This document shows positions 42,838 to 51,948 of a stretch of DNA of 64,000 nt, piece after piece. Origin of the DNA: Aquabacterium sp. (GTDB lineage Bacteria; Pseudomonadota; Gammaproteobacteria; Burkholderiales; Burkholderiaceae_C); the NCBI RefSeq assembly GCF_016195855.1, contig NZ_JACPYU010000014.1, forward strand, positions 62,001 to 126,000, written 5' to 3'. Below the pieces are notes generated by a model that made no database searches, had not been told where the DNA came from, and worked only from the letters and a program-made list of their open reading frames with translations. The translations under genes were made by a program, and so were the position numbers. Position 1 is the first letter of the stretch. The number at the start of each line of letters is the position of its first letter.

Positions 42838-43863
42838 ATGGCTTCGAGCCGTTATCACCAAATCGATTTGCTCAGATCTGTGGCCTGTGTCATGGTGGTA
42901 GCGTTTCACTATCTGTATCGAGGGCATTTGGGCGGCTGGATTCCCTTTGATCAGCCTCTTGCCTTGCAGTCTGTCGTGAAGTTTGGCTACCTTGGGGTGC
43001 CCTTGTTTTTTTCGATCAGCGGTTTTGTCATATTTCTGTCCGCTCAGAAAGCCAGCGCGAGGGCATTTGTGGCGTCGCGAGCGGCTCGCCTGTATCCCGC
43101 TTTCTGGATGGCCATCATTTTAACGACGCTGGTTGTTCGCCTGGGGGGCGATGCGACACTGATGGTGCCCTGGCGAGATGTCTTGATCAATTTCACGATG
43201 CTGACCCATTGGTTTGGTGCAGATTATGTTGACTGGGCTTATTGGTCGCTTGCCGTTGAGTTGCACTTTTATATTCTGATCTGGTTGTTGCTGCGCTTCA
43301 ATGCCTTGCAGCACATCGTTGTGGTCATGGCCGTATGGCTGTTTATTTCATTGGTCAACTGGATTCGCCCCATGTATCCGGTTGATTTTGTGCTGGAAGC
43401 GAGATGGGCGCCTTTTTTCTGCCTTGGTATTTGTTCGTATCTGATGCGGGGTGGCAATAGGTCTGTGGGTGTTCATGCCTTGTTTTTTATGGCGTCCGCG
43501 CTGTCTCTGGCCTATATATATTCGCAGGCAGCGCACATGTCTGAATTTGACCGTATGGATGTGTGGGTGGCCGTGCTCATTGGCAGCGCTGTGCCTTTGC
43601 TGTTCTGGTTGATTTCGAGGCAACAATTTGAATTGGCGGGCGGCTCTGTTTTATGGTGGGCTGGCGCGCTGACTTACCCGGTCTATCTGCTTCACGAGTA
43701 CATCGGCTATGTGCTGATCAAGCAGTTTTACGGCATGGGCATTGCGCCGATCTTGTGTTCTGGGTTGGTGTTTGTGCTTGTCCTCTTCTTGGCGTATCTC
43801 GTGCATGTGCGTGTAGAGAGGCCGCTGTCCGCTGTGATAAGAAGGGTGGTTGCGGGTGCTTGA
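42838..43863 (+). CDS. Membrane acyltransferase (Acyltransferase_3 family)
   Basis: This 341-residue protein has about ten membrane helices and the family opening QIDLLRSVACVMVVAFHYLYRGH, where the His near residue 24 is expected to be catalytic, followed by FSISGFVIFLSAQ and RLYPAFWMA. It probably O-acetylates a sugar of the polysaccharide from a cytoplasmic acyl donor. A GGAG site is 8 bases before the ATG. It starts 100 bases from the divergent flippase and its last codons overlap the next gene, so it is the first gene of the plus-strand arm. Confidence 0.9.
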   Translation: MASSRYHQIDLLRSVACVMVVAFHYLYRGHLGGWIPFDQPLALQSVVKFGYLGVPLFFSISGFVIFLSAQKASARAFVASRAARLYPAFWMAIILTTLVVRLGGDATLMVPWRDVLINFTMLTHWFGADYVDWAYWSLAVELHFYILIWLLLRFNALQHIVVVMAVWLFISLVNWIRPMYPVDFVLEARWAPFFCLGICSYLMRGGNRSVGVHALFFMASALSLAYIYSQAAHMSEFDRMDVWVAVLIGSAVPLLFWLISRQQFELAGGSVLWWAGALTYPVYLLHEYIGYVLIKQFYGMGIAPILCSGLVFVLVLFLAYLVHVRVERPLSAVIRRVVAGA

Positions 43864-45226
43864 TCCTGGCAAGCGGGGGGAGGGAGTCTCCTTCCTGTTC
43901 TTTCTTTTCCTGACCTACCTGGTCTTCCTGTATTTGCGGCCGGTTGAGTTGTTTGCGCAGTGGTTGGCTGACTATCGGCCCATGCTGTTCATCTGGTTGA
44001 TTGTTTTTGCGGGTTCTCTGGCGCATGTGTTGGTGCACAAGGACGCTGCCGCCACCGCGCGGCATTACTGGGTTTTGTTTTTCCTGATGCTGGCCGTTTT
44101 CCTGTCTCTGGCTGTGCAGGGGCGCCTGGGTGATGCCTTGTCGGCCATGGCGGATTTCAGCGCCTCCTTGCTGTTGTTTGTGCTGATCAGCTTCAATGTG
44201 CCCAATATGTCGAGGTTGAGAATCACCTGCCTGGTGATATCAGTATGTTTGCTCATTCTGGCTCTCGCAGGTATCAACGCTTATTACACTGGCTACATGT
44301 CTGAAGAGTTGGTCATGCAGCAGGGCACATATGATTTTTCAGTCGACGCGCCCAAGGTCCGCCCACCCATCCCGGCAGAGGACCATTCGGGGGCTTTTCG
44401 GTGGCGGGTGCGTGGGGTTGGGTTCTTGAATGACCCCAATGATTTTGGCCAGGCCTTGGTCATGACCATACCGATGCTCTGGTTGTTCGTTCGCGAAGGT
44501 GCCTGGTTCCGCAATATTTTTCTTGTCGGGTTGCCCAGCTTGATCATGGGCTATTGCATCATATTGACCAATTCGCGTGGGGCCTTGATTGGTGTGGGGT
44601 GTTTGTTGTTCTTTGGCGCACGAAGCAAACTTGGAAACTTCAAGACCATCGTGCTGGTTGGGGTGGCGGCGCTGGTTTTTGCTGTGATCGGGGCAACCGG
44701 CGGTCGGGAAATGTCATCAAAGGAGCGCTCTGCCGAAGAGCGTATTGAGGCCTGGGTGGAGGGCTTTAATATGTTGAAATCGTCGCCGCTCTTTGGGGTC
44801 GGTTACGGCGGTTTCCTTGATCGTTACTATCTTACTGCGCATAACTCCTTCGTTCTTGGGTTTGCGGAGCTGGGTGTCTTTGGTTATTTCTTCTGGATGG
44901 CGTTATTGGTTCTGGGGTTCACTGCGGTCAATCGTGTTGTTCGTTATGCGCCGGCCGGTTCAATGGAAAGCAGGGCGGGGCATATTCTGAGATCGTCTTT
45001 GGTCGGTTACATGGCTTGCGCCTGGTTTCTGTCCAGAACCTATCAACCTGTCTTGTTTTGCCTGCTGGCCTTGTGTGCGGCTTCCTGGGTGGCGGCGTGC
45101 CGGTCCCCAGCTTGCGCAGGAATTTCTGAACTTCATGCGCCATTGAAATTCTTCAAAAACACATGCCTTATGGTGCTGGTGTCCATTGCGGCGGTGCGTG
45201 CGTTTATTTTGATTCATTTCCTGTGA
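43856..45226 (+). CDS. O-antigen ligase/polymerase family membrane protein (Wzy-like)
   Basis: This 456-residue polytopic protein has about 10-12 helices, a large periplasmic loop near residues 145-185 and the Wzy_C/O-antigen-ligase motif NSRGALIGVG, followed by AHNSFVLGFAELGVFGYFFW. These proteins join lipid-linked repeats (Wzy) or ligate polymer to lipid A (WaaL); next to flippase and chain-length genes a polymerase role is more likely. I chose the GTG start with an AAGGGTGG ribosome site 6 bases before it. A TTG two codons earlier is possible. It overlaps the acyltransferase stop by 8 bases. Confidence 0.88.
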   Translation: MLDPGKRGEGVSFLFFLFLTYLVFLYLRPVELFAQWLADYRPMLFIWLIVFAGSLAHVLVHKDAAATARHYWVLFFLMLAVFLSLAVQGRLGDALSAMADFSASLLLFVLISFNVPNMSRLRITCLVISVCLLILALAGINAYYTGYMSEELVMQQGTYDFSVDAPKVRPPIPAEDHSGAFRWRVRGVGFLNDPNDFGQALVMTIPMLWLFVREGAWFRNIFLVGLPSLIMGYCIILTNSRGALIGVGCLLFFGARSKLGNFKTIVLVGVAALVFAVIGATGGREMSSKERSAEERIEAWVEGFNMLKSSPLFGVGYGGFLDRYYLTAHNSFVLGFAELGVFGYFFWMALLVLGFTAVNRVVRYAPAGSMESRAGHILRSSLVGYMACAWFLSRTYQPVLFCLLALCAASWVAACRSPACAGISELHAPLKFFKNTCLMVLVSIAAVRAFILIHFL

Positions 45227-45371
45227 GGTGCATGGCCTGTTGGAAGGGCACGTGCTTGAGGGGCCTGTAGGCGGGGGATAGTCGCGCTTGAGGGGGACCT
45301 GATAGACTCGTGCAATCATTTCATGTCCGGGCAGGGTCTGTTGTCAGCAGGCGCGCTCGCCCCGCTTTCAT

Positions 45372-46544
45372 ATGTTTTTAAGCCTTGTATTGCTGGCGGT
45401 GCTGGCGCCATTTGCCTTGCTCGCATGGGAGATCCGCAAGAAAAACCTGATGGTTTGGCTTGGCAACTATTTAAAACAGGATTGGCGGGCTCAAGGTCAG
45501 GCTGCTGTCGGGACTCGGCATGTGATGTTCTGCTTTGTGGACCACTACGAGCCGCAGTGGGCCAAGCCAAGCTATGAAGTCGAAGTGCAACGTGTGGCGC
45601 GCTGGCGTCAGGACTATCCCAAACTCTGCGCCAACCACCGCGACGCAGATGGCCGCCCGCCAGTGCACTCGTTCTTCTACCCGGAAGAAGAATATCGTCC
45701 CGAGCACATGAACGCGCTGGTCGAGTTGTGCCGCATGGGCTTGGGTGAAATCGACATCCATTTGCATCACCACAACGACACAGAGGCGGGGCTGCGCGAA
45801 AAGCTTCAGCGTTTCACGGGCCTGTTGGTCAAGGATCACGGGGCCTTGCCTGTTGGTGCCAATGGCCAACCGCTCTGGTCGTTCATTCATGGCAATTGGG
45901 CACTCGACAATTCACATCCCGATGGCGTGTGCTGTGGGGTCAACAATGAGTTGATCGTTTTGCGCGAAGAAGGCTGCTACGCGGACTACACCTTTCCCGC
46001 GGCGCCTGATCCTTGTCAGACCAGCACAATCAACAAGATCTATTACGCCAAGGACGATCCCCACAAGCCGAAGTCGCATGACACGGGTGAACGCGTGAAA
46101 GTGGGTGGCAAAGCCTGGGGCGACCTGATGATCATCCAGGGCCCGTTGGGCTTCATGATGAAGAATCGCAAGTTCGGCATCCTGCCCCGCATTGAAAATG
46201 CCGATGTGCGCTCAAACAGCCCAGCTACGCCAGACCGCATTGATGCCTGGGTCGAAACCGGGATCCATGTCGAGGGGCGCCCTGAGTGGATCATTGTCAA
46301 GGTTCACACCCATGGAACGCAGGAGCGCGACATCAATACCTTGCTGGGGGATTCGATGGACAAGGCCTTCAGCTACCTTGAGTCCAGGTACAACGATGGC
46401 GTGAAGTGGCAGTTGCATTACGTCAGTGCACGTGAGACCTATAACATCATCAAGGCTGCGGAGGCTGGCAAGTCGGGCAATCCGAACGACTACCGTGACT
46501 ACTTGATCCCGCGCCCGACATTTGTGCCGCAGGCCGCCGCCTGA
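45372..46544 (+). CDS. Putative polysaccharide deacetylase-like protein
   Basis: This 390-residue protein has one N-terminal membrane anchor (LSLVLLAVLAPFALLAW) and a soluble domain with clusters of possible metal ligands: VMFCFVDHYEPQW, EIDIHLHHHND, and FIHGNWALDNSHP, then KVHTHGTQERD. Asp/His motifs of this kind resemble the NodB/CE4 deacetylase pattern (Asp, His-x-x-x-His-like), but no exact TFDD motif is present. I do not know a named family; a sugar deacetylase or hydrolase is the best guess. Its last base overlaps the ATG of the GT2 that follows, which ties it to polysaccharide synthesis. Confidence 0.7.
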   Translation: MFLSLVLLAVLAPFALLAWEIRKKNLMVWLGNYLKQDWRAQGQAAVGTRHVMFCFVDHYEPQWAKPSYEVEVQRVARWRQDYPKLCANHRDADGRPPVHSFFYPEEEYRPEHMNALVELCRMGLGEIDIHLHHHNDTEAGLREKLQRFTGLLVKDHGALPVGANGQPLWSFIHGNWALDNSHPDGVCCGVNNELIVLREEGCYADYTFPAAPDPCQTSTINKIYYAKDDPHKPKSHDTGERVKVGGKAWGDLMIIQGPLGFMMKNRKFGILPRIENADVRSNSPATPDRIDAWVETGIHVEGRPEWIIVKVHTHGTQERDINTLLGDSMDKAFSYLESRYNDGVKWQLHYVSARETYNIIKAAEAGKSGNPNDYRDYLIPRPTFVPQAAA

Positions 46545-47728
46545 TGTTGATGTTGCTCACCGTCCTGGGGTTGCTGGGCGTTGCCCTGTTCCTTTACTCC
46601 TATCTGCTTTACCCCTTGCTGCTGGCTATGGTCGCCGGGGTCGTGCAGTTCAGGAAGGACATCGCATTTGCAATGGCCAAGTCCGATCGTCGCATGGTGG
46701 GCGAGTTTGACTGGCCCATGGTGGCCGTGGTGATCGCGGCCTACAACGAGCAAAAGCACATCGCGCAGCGCGTGCGCAATTTGCTGGAGTTGGACTATCC
46801 GCCAGAGCGTCTGCGCATCTATATCGGTTCCGATGGCAGCCGCGATGACACAGCCGCCATTCTTGGGCAGTTCGCTGATCCTCGCCTGACTGTGTTTGCG
46901 TTCGAGGAGAACCGCGGCAAGGCCAATGTTCTCAATGACCTGGTGTCTCGAGGGCAAGAGGGGGTGATCGTTTTTTCTGACGCCAATACCTTTTTCGCAT
47001 CGGATGCGCTCATGCACCTGGTGCGTCCTTTCAAGGATGAGTCCGTCGGCTGTGTCAGTGGCGAGCTGCATTTGCTCTCGTCAGGCGGCAACAATCAAGA
47101 CGGGTTGTATTGGCGCGTCGAGCAATTTTTGAAGTTTTTCGAGAGCCGCATTGGTGGTGCCTTGGGTGCCAATGGCGCGATTTACGCTATTCGCCGGACG
47201 TTCTGGCAGCCGCTGCAACCTGACACGATCTGTGATGATTTTTGTATCGCCATGAATGTCGCAGCGTCGGGCGGGCGCATCGTGTACGCGCCTGGTGCCC
47301 GTGCGGAAGAAGAGATGCCCGAGTCCATTGGCGATGAATATCAGCGCAGGATTCGCATTGGCATCGGCAATTTCCAGGCCTTGTTCAGAAGCCCGCAGTA
47401 CTTGTTGCGCACGTCCTGGGGGACCAGGTGGTCGTATCTGTCGCACAAGGTTCTGAGGTGGCTGGCGCCGCATTTGCTGCTGCTGTCGCTGGCCGCGTCT
47501 GTCTGGTTGGCCTGCCTGTCGCCCATTTGGTGGTGGTGGGTCATGCTGCAGTCGGCGGGGCTGGCTGTTGCCGTGCTGGCCTATCTGTTGCAAGGCCGAT
47601 CGAAGCGATTGCCTTCCGCGCTGAACTTGTTTGCTTTCCTGTTTGCGCTGAACTTCGCCTTCGTCATCGCCTCCTGGCGATATGTGTCGGGTTCGTACAG
47701 CGGCTCATGGCGTCGTACGAGTCGCTGA
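46544..47728 (+). CDS. Family 2 glycosyltransferase with membrane helices
   Basis: This 394-residue transferase has an N-terminal helix (LTVLGLLGVALFLYSYLLYPLLLAMVAG), a GT-A core (VVIAAYNEQKHIAQRVRNLL, IGSDGSRDDT, FSDANTFF, GANGAIYAIRR), then YQRRIRIGIGNF as the acceptor-side Q/R motif. Two or three C-terminal helices close it. The plan is that of processive or membrane-bound GT2 enzymes such as those of hyaluronan/cellulose type. It is translationally coupled to the deacetylase-like gene (TGATG overlap) and followed by a GT4 gene 35 bases later. Confidence 0.92.
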   Translation: MLMLLTVLGLLGVALFLYSYLLYPLLLAMVAGVVQFRKDIAFAMAKSDRRMVGEFDWPMVAVVIAAYNEQKHIAQRVRNLLELDYPPERLRIYIGSDGSRDDTAAILGQFADPRLTVFAFEENRGKANVLNDLVSRGQEGVIVFSDANTFFASDALMHLVRPFKDESVGCVSGELHLLSSGGNNQDGLYWRVEQFLKFFESRIGGALGANGAIYAIRRTFWQPLQPDTICDDFCIAMNVAASGGRIVYAPGARAEEEMPESIGDEYQRRIRIGIGNFQALFRSPQYLLRTSWGTRWSYLSHKVLRWLAPHLLLLSLAASVWLACLSPIWWWWVMLQSAGLAVAVLAYLLQGRSKRLPSALNLFAFLFALNFAFVIASWRYVSGSYSGSWRRTSR

Positions 47729-47763
47729 GCGTCAAAAAATAATTGTTGATTGGGTGTTTGAGC

Positions 47764-48963
47764 ATGGACGAAAAACTGAGCAAGCTGGTGAAGAGGGTGC
47801 TCTATCACCATCGCACGCAGGGGAAGGCTGTCGAGGGCGTGCACATTCGGGGCATCACGGACGCGTTGCGGGCAGATGGTGTGGAGGTGGACATCATCTC
47901 CTTGCCTGGGGCTGATCCCTATGCGTCACCCAAGGCCATGTCGCCCACGAAACAGGCCACGTCGCTGATGAAATTGGTGGCCCGTTTTCCGGAGCCTCTC
48001 TTCGAGTTGACCGAGGTGGCCTACAACGTTGTGGCTGCATGGCGGGTATGGCGCTATCTGTCCAGCAAGGGGACGGTGGATTTCATTTACGAGCGCTACT
48101 CCCTGTTCATGTTTGCGGTCGTCTGGCTGGCGAAGTTGAAGAAGATCCCGATGATCCTGGAGGTCAACGATTCGGCCATGGTCGAGCGTGTGAGGCCGCT
48201 TTACTTCTTGCGCATTGCCAAGGCCATCGAGGGGTGGACATTTCGGAACGCGTCGGGCCTGGTCTTCGTGTCGAGTGTGTTTCGCGACCGCATGCAGGCG
48301 GCGCATGGCACCATCGCGCCGGCAATCGTCACGCCCAATGCTGCCAATATCGACAAATTCACCGCCACGCCGGAGCAGCGTGCCGCTGCCCGTTCGAAAT
48401 GGGGGCTTGATGGCAAGGTGGTGTGTGGCTATCTGGGGGCTTTTTTGCCCTGGCATGCAATCGACAAATTTGTGTTTGAAATTGCAGACCAGCTCAAGTC
48501 CCGTCCTGATCTGGTTTTGTTGCTCGTTGGCGATGGCTCGACATTTCCAGAGGTGCAAGAGTTCGTCAGTCAGCGAGGGCTGAAAGAGCAGGTCGTTCTG
48601 GCCGGGCGTGTGGCTCACGACGATGTGCCCGGCCTGCTTGCAGCGATGGACATGGCCATTTTGCCCAGCGCAGGTGATTACACCTCGCCAATGAAGCTCT
48701 TTGAGTTCATGGCCTGTGGCATCGCGCCTGTCGCGCCCAGTTTCCTGCCTATTCGAGAGGTGTTGAAGGAGGGGGTGACCGGCTGGACATTTACCCCAGG
48801 CCGGTTGGATGAAGCAGTGCAGATGGTCCTGTCCAAGAGCGTGGACACGCACGCGCTCCAAAGCGTCGGTGTGGCGGCACGCGCGTATATCGCGGCGGAG
48901 AGGCAGTGGCGCCATAACGTGGTGCAACTGGTCGAGTTCGTGAAGGGCCTGCAAGGGCGTTGA
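47764..48963 (+). CDS. Family 4 glycosyltransferase
   Basis: This 399-residue GT-B enzyme has an N-terminal Gly-x-x-x-Gly-like start (RVLYHHRTQGKAVEGVHIRGI), the central EVNDSAMVERVRPLYF, and a donor domain with VCGYLGAFLPWHAIDKFVFEI, LLVGDGSTFPEVQEF, and the EX7E-like PMKLFEFMACGIAPVAPS. It likely transfers a hexose in repeat assembly. The start MDEKLSK is preceded by a GGGTG-rich stretch; seven upstream in-frame residues are less likely. No gene lies in the next 246 bases. Confidence 0.9.
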   Translation: MDEKLSKLVKRVLYHHRTQGKAVEGVHIRGITDALRADGVEVDIISLPGADPYASPKAMSPTKQATSLMKLVARFPEPLFELTEVAYNVVAAWRVWRYLSSKGTVDFIYERYSLFMFAVVWLAKLKKIPMILEVNDSAMVERVRPLYFLRIAKAIEGWTFRNASGLVFVSSVFRDRMQAAHGTIAPAIVTPNAANIDKFTATPEQRAAARSKWGLDGKVVCGYLGAFLPWHAIDKFVFEIADQLKSRPDLVLLLVGDGSTFPEVQEFVSQRGLKEQVVLAGRVAHDDVPGLLAAMDMAILPSAGDYTSPMKLFEFMACGIAPVAPSFLPIREVLKEGVTGWTFTPGRLDEAVQMVLSKSVDTHALQSVGVAARAYIAAERQWRHNVVQLVEFVKGLQGR

Positions 48964-49058
48964 TGCTGCGGTGATTCAGGTCGTTTGGCTTGAGGGACAT
49001 TTTGAGGTTGGTCACTCAAATGGGGTCTCCCTCGATCAGGTAGGCCGCTGCTATGATT

Positions 49059-49087
49059 CGCCAAGCTTTTAGCGGTGAAGCTTGGCG
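49059..49087. promoter_or_regulatory. Perfect 10-bp hairpin in intergenic region
   Basis: CGCCAAGCTT and AAGCTTGGCG pair around a 9-base loop, midway in the 246-base gap between two glycosyltransferase genes. No T-run follows at once, so it may be a terminator without a clear U-tract or a binding site. An AT-rich stretch with ATTTAAATC, GATATTCACGATAT and GTATATAC follows, which probably contains the promoter of the next gene. Confidence 0.45.
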
Positions 49088-49209
49088 TCAAACTTGTCGG
49101 TGTTTTCGGGCGGGGAATCATTTAAATCCTGCTCGATATTCACGATATGAATGCCTGGTTCGCAAGCTAGCGTATATACAAGCATTCGAATTGAGCATGG
49201 AGAGTTGAC

Positions 49210-50160
49210 TTGACACCTACGGCCACCACCACAGATTTTGGTTCAGTGCGAATCGCCGTTTTGCTGCCTTGTTTTAACGAAGGCTTGTCCATTCGCAAGG
49301 TTGTCGCGCAATTTCGCGAGACGCTGCCAACGGCTAAAATCTACGTATTTGACAATTGTTCGACAGACAATACCTCGTCCGAGGCATTGGCCGCAGGGGC
49401 CGAGGTGCACAAGGAGCCGTGGCCGGGTAAGGGTAATGTGGTGCGTCGAATGTTCTCGGATGTCGATGCCGATGTGTATGTCATGGCAGATGGCGACGGG
49501 ACATACGACCACACAGCCGCCCCCAAGATGATTCAGCGCTTGCTGGACGATCAGTTGGACATGGTTGTCGGTACGCGGATGGGTGTCTACGATAACGCGC
49601 ACCGTGCCGGGCATGGCTTGGGTAATCGCCTGTTCAATGGCATGTACAGAAACTTGTTCGGCCCGCTTTTTACCGATATATTTTCGGGATACCGAATTTT
49701 CTCGAGGCGGTTCGTCAAGAGTTTCCCCGCTATTTCAAGTGGCTTCGAAACTGAAACCGAAATGTCGGTCCATGCCTGTCAGTTGCGCATGCGCATTGCA
49801 GAGATCCAGACCCCATATGGAGCACGCCAGGAGGGGTCTGTCAGCAAGTTGAGAACTTTTCGGGATGCGTTTCGCATTCTCTTTACTTTCCTGATTCTGT
49901 TCAAAGAGATCAGGCCAGCCAGATTTTTCGGTGTGACAGCCATTGGTTTGTCGCTTGTGGCGATATTGTTGGCCCTGCCTTTGCTGATTACCTACTATCA
50001 GACAGGCCTGGTTCCCCGATACCCGACGGCCATCCTGGCGACGGGTTTGATGATCCTGGCGGGTATTTCAACCGTTTGCGGCCTTGTTCTGGATAGCGTG
50101 GCGCGAGGGCGCCTGGAGCAAAAGCGGATGTGGTACTTGAGCTCGGGAGCCTTGAAATGA
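49210..50160 (+). CDS. Family 2 glycosyltransferase (dolichyl-phosphate-mannose-synthase-like)
   Basis: This 316-residue protein has the GT-A motifs VLLPCFNEGLSIRKVVAQF, VFDNCSTDNT, ADGDGTYDH (the DXD), and VVGTRMG, then two C-terminal membrane helices (FFGVTAIGLSLVAILLALPLLI and ATGLMILAGISTVCGLVL). It probably charges undecaprenyl phosphate with a sugar. The frame opens at TTG with a GGAGAG-type ribosome site 5 to 10 bases before it; no ATG fits better. Its last bases overlap the start of the following gene (ATGA), so both are one unit with a shared role. Confidence 0.9.
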   Translation: MTPTATTTDFGSVRIAVLLPCFNEGLSIRKVVAQFRETLPTAKIYVFDNCSTDNTSSEALAAGAEVHKEPWPGKGNVVRRMFSDVDADVYVMADGDGTYDHTAAPKMIQRLLDDQLDMVVGTRMGVYDNAHRAGHGLGNRLFNGMYRNLFGPLFTDIFSGYRIFSRRFVKSFPAISSGFETETEMSVHACQLRMRIAEIQTPYGARQEGSVSKLRTFRDAFRILFTFLILFKEIRPARFFGVTAIGLSLVAILLALPLLITYYQTGLVPRYPTAILATGLMILAGISTVCGLVLDSVARGRLEQKRMWYLSSGALK

Positions 50161-51731
50161 GTGCGTCGGAGCGTGCGCCTGATGCTCGGGTGACTGATTC
50201 GCGACCAGGCCTGGCCTGGTTGGCTGGTTTTGGTGTGCTACTGGCGATGGCCTGTTTCGGTGTGTTCGAGGCCTGGTCCTTGCGGTCCTCCCTGTGGGAG
50301 GACGAGCTCATCGCGATCACGCATGGCCTGCAACCTGCCTGGAGCTTGCCGATCGAGGTGCTTCGCAACGATATTCATCCCTTCTTGTATTTTTTGCTGC
50401 TCAAGGGGTGGACTGCGTTCAACAGAGGTTCTGATCAGTGGGCCTTGGCCAGCTCTATCGTCTGCTTGCTGTTCAGCACTTTTGTTTTGTACAAGACGGT
50501 GGCCAGGTATCACGGGACGACGGCCGCGCTTTGGAGCGTCGCGGTGCTGTGCTCGCTGCCCTATTTCCCGTGGGCCGCATCCAATTTGCGGATGTATGCG
50601 TTGATGCCTGCCACAGCCTTGCTTTGTTGGGTTGCGAACAGATCCATGTTGGGCGAGGGTTCGTGGAAGTCTGCGGCGTTCATGTTGTTCGTGCAGTTGG
50701 CGCATGCCTACACGCACGCCATCGGCTTCTTCTTTTGTGCCTTCATTGCCCTGGCGGCACTCATTGACGACTATCGCGCGACGCCGCGTCAAAATTTTCA
50801 ACGCTGGTTGATCGTTCAGTTTGTTTTTGCCTTGGCCGTGTTGCCGGTTTTGGGGAACTCTCTGGTTCGCGGAACCGAGCGCTTGGCTGCGCCTGATCTG
50901 ACTGGGATGCTGGCCTACCCAGTTCAGTTGATCTGGGCGTGGGATTGGCAACTGGCAGGCCCCCTCGCGTTCATTGCTGGTGCAGCGTATTGGGTGTTGG
51001 TGCTTTTGGGTGTCGCTCACGTGCGCTCCCGCATCTCCACCGCGGTCATGTGCATTGGCGTGCTCCTTGCCTGCATCACTTTTGGCATGCTGGGCAAACC
51101 CATGTTCAAGGCGCCTGTCTACATGGCCAATATCTTGCCCTTCATGGCGATGGGGGTGGGCGCAGGTGTTTCGCGTGCCACTTCTTTGGCTGTCAGGTTA
51201 GGCGTCGGTGCAATCGTCGTGGCAATGGCTTGCTGGTCGATGTGGTCCGCCCGGGTGCCTCATCTGGAGGAGAACTACAAGCCGGCAGCCTTGTACGTCA
51301 AGCAACATGCGAAGCCTGGCGACGTGGTGGTTGTCCCCCATTACAGCGTTTTTTGGGGGGTGGCTCGCTATGCCGTTGCTCCTGAGTGGGGGGCTCCGCT
51401 GGAGGTCATGCCGCTGAACCCGAATGCGGCATGGGCCAGATTGTTGGCAAAGCTTGGTCCTGTCTGGACGCAGCGCCTGGGGCTTGTGCCCAAGACTGAT
51501 TACCTGCTCTCCAACGGCGTTCGGTATGTGACGGGGGTGAACGCGACCGGGCACACCGAGCGACCCGTCAACGTGTGGATCATTGATCGCATGAACTACG
51601 ACGAAACGGTCGAGTTGGCAACGCCAGTGAAGGTTCAGGAAGTGGTTCGTTTTGGCGTTGAGATGGCAGTGCTGCGCGCCACGCCTGATGCACAAGGGAT
51701 CAAGCTCATCCCGAATCCCCTGGTGCCCTGA
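50157..51731 (+). CDS. Polytopic membrane glycosyltransferase (GT39/PMT-like)
   Basis: This 524-residue membrane protein has about ten helices, an acidic pair in the first periplasmic loop (LWEDELIAITHGLQPAW) and FIPSCIF-free alpha-helical repeats typical of PMT-superfamily transferases. A soluble C-terminal domain begins near residue 370. Residue pattern WEDEL then DIHPFLYFLLLKGW matches the DE and HPP/HPF features of PMT-like enzymes. With the GT2 it overlaps, it can form a pair that loads and then transfers a lipid-linked sugar. A terminator follows 140 bases after the stop. Confidence 0.82.
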   Translation: MSASERAPDARVTDSRPGLAWLAGFGVLLAMACFGVFEAWSLRSSLWEDELIAITHGLQPAWSLPIEVLRNDIHPFLYFLLLKGWTAFNRGSDQWALASSIVCLLFSTFVLYKTVARYHGTTAALWSVAVLCSLPYFPWAASNLRMYALMPATALLCWVANRSMLGEGSWKSAAFMLFVQLAHAYTHAIGFFFCAFIALAALIDDYRATPRQNFQRWLIVQFVFALAVLPVLGNSLVRGTERLAAPDLTGMLAYPVQLIWAWDWQLAGPLAFIAGAAYWVLVLLGVAHVRSRISTAVMCIGVLLACITFGMLGKPMFKAPVYMANILPFMAMGVGAGVSRATSLAVRLGVGAIVVAMACWSMWSARVPHLEENYKPAALYVKQHAKPGDVVVVPHYSVFWGVARYAVAPEWGAPLEVMPLNPNAAWARLLAKLGPVWTQRLGLVPKTDYLLSNGVRYVTGVNATGHTERPVNVWIIDRMNYDETVELATPVKVQEVVRFGVEMAVLRATPDAQGIKLIPNPLVP

Positions 51732-51870
51732 GTCCTGCAAACAATCAGCGCACCAAGCCTGGCGGGGCGCCACAGAACGTGGCGCGCATTGCGCTTCTGG
51801 TTCTGGATGAACGCATTCCGGCCATCCTGCTGAAGTCGCGTCGTCTGCTTTGCGATGTGGCGTCAGCAAG

Positions 51871-51907
51871 AAAAAAGGCTGAACCCCTTTCGGAGTTCAG
51901 CCTTTTT
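51871..51907. terminator. Bidirectional rho-independent terminator
   Basis: A 13-bp stem (AAAAAGGCTGAAC and complement) is flanked by A-run and T-run on either side, so it can stop transcripts from both the plus-strand glycosyltransferase and the minus-strand beta-helix gene. It lies between the two convergent stops. Confidence 0.9.
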
Positions 51908-51948
51908 GTTGAGCTGAGCAAGTGGCGCTGTTCGCGCCTGGAACCTGA

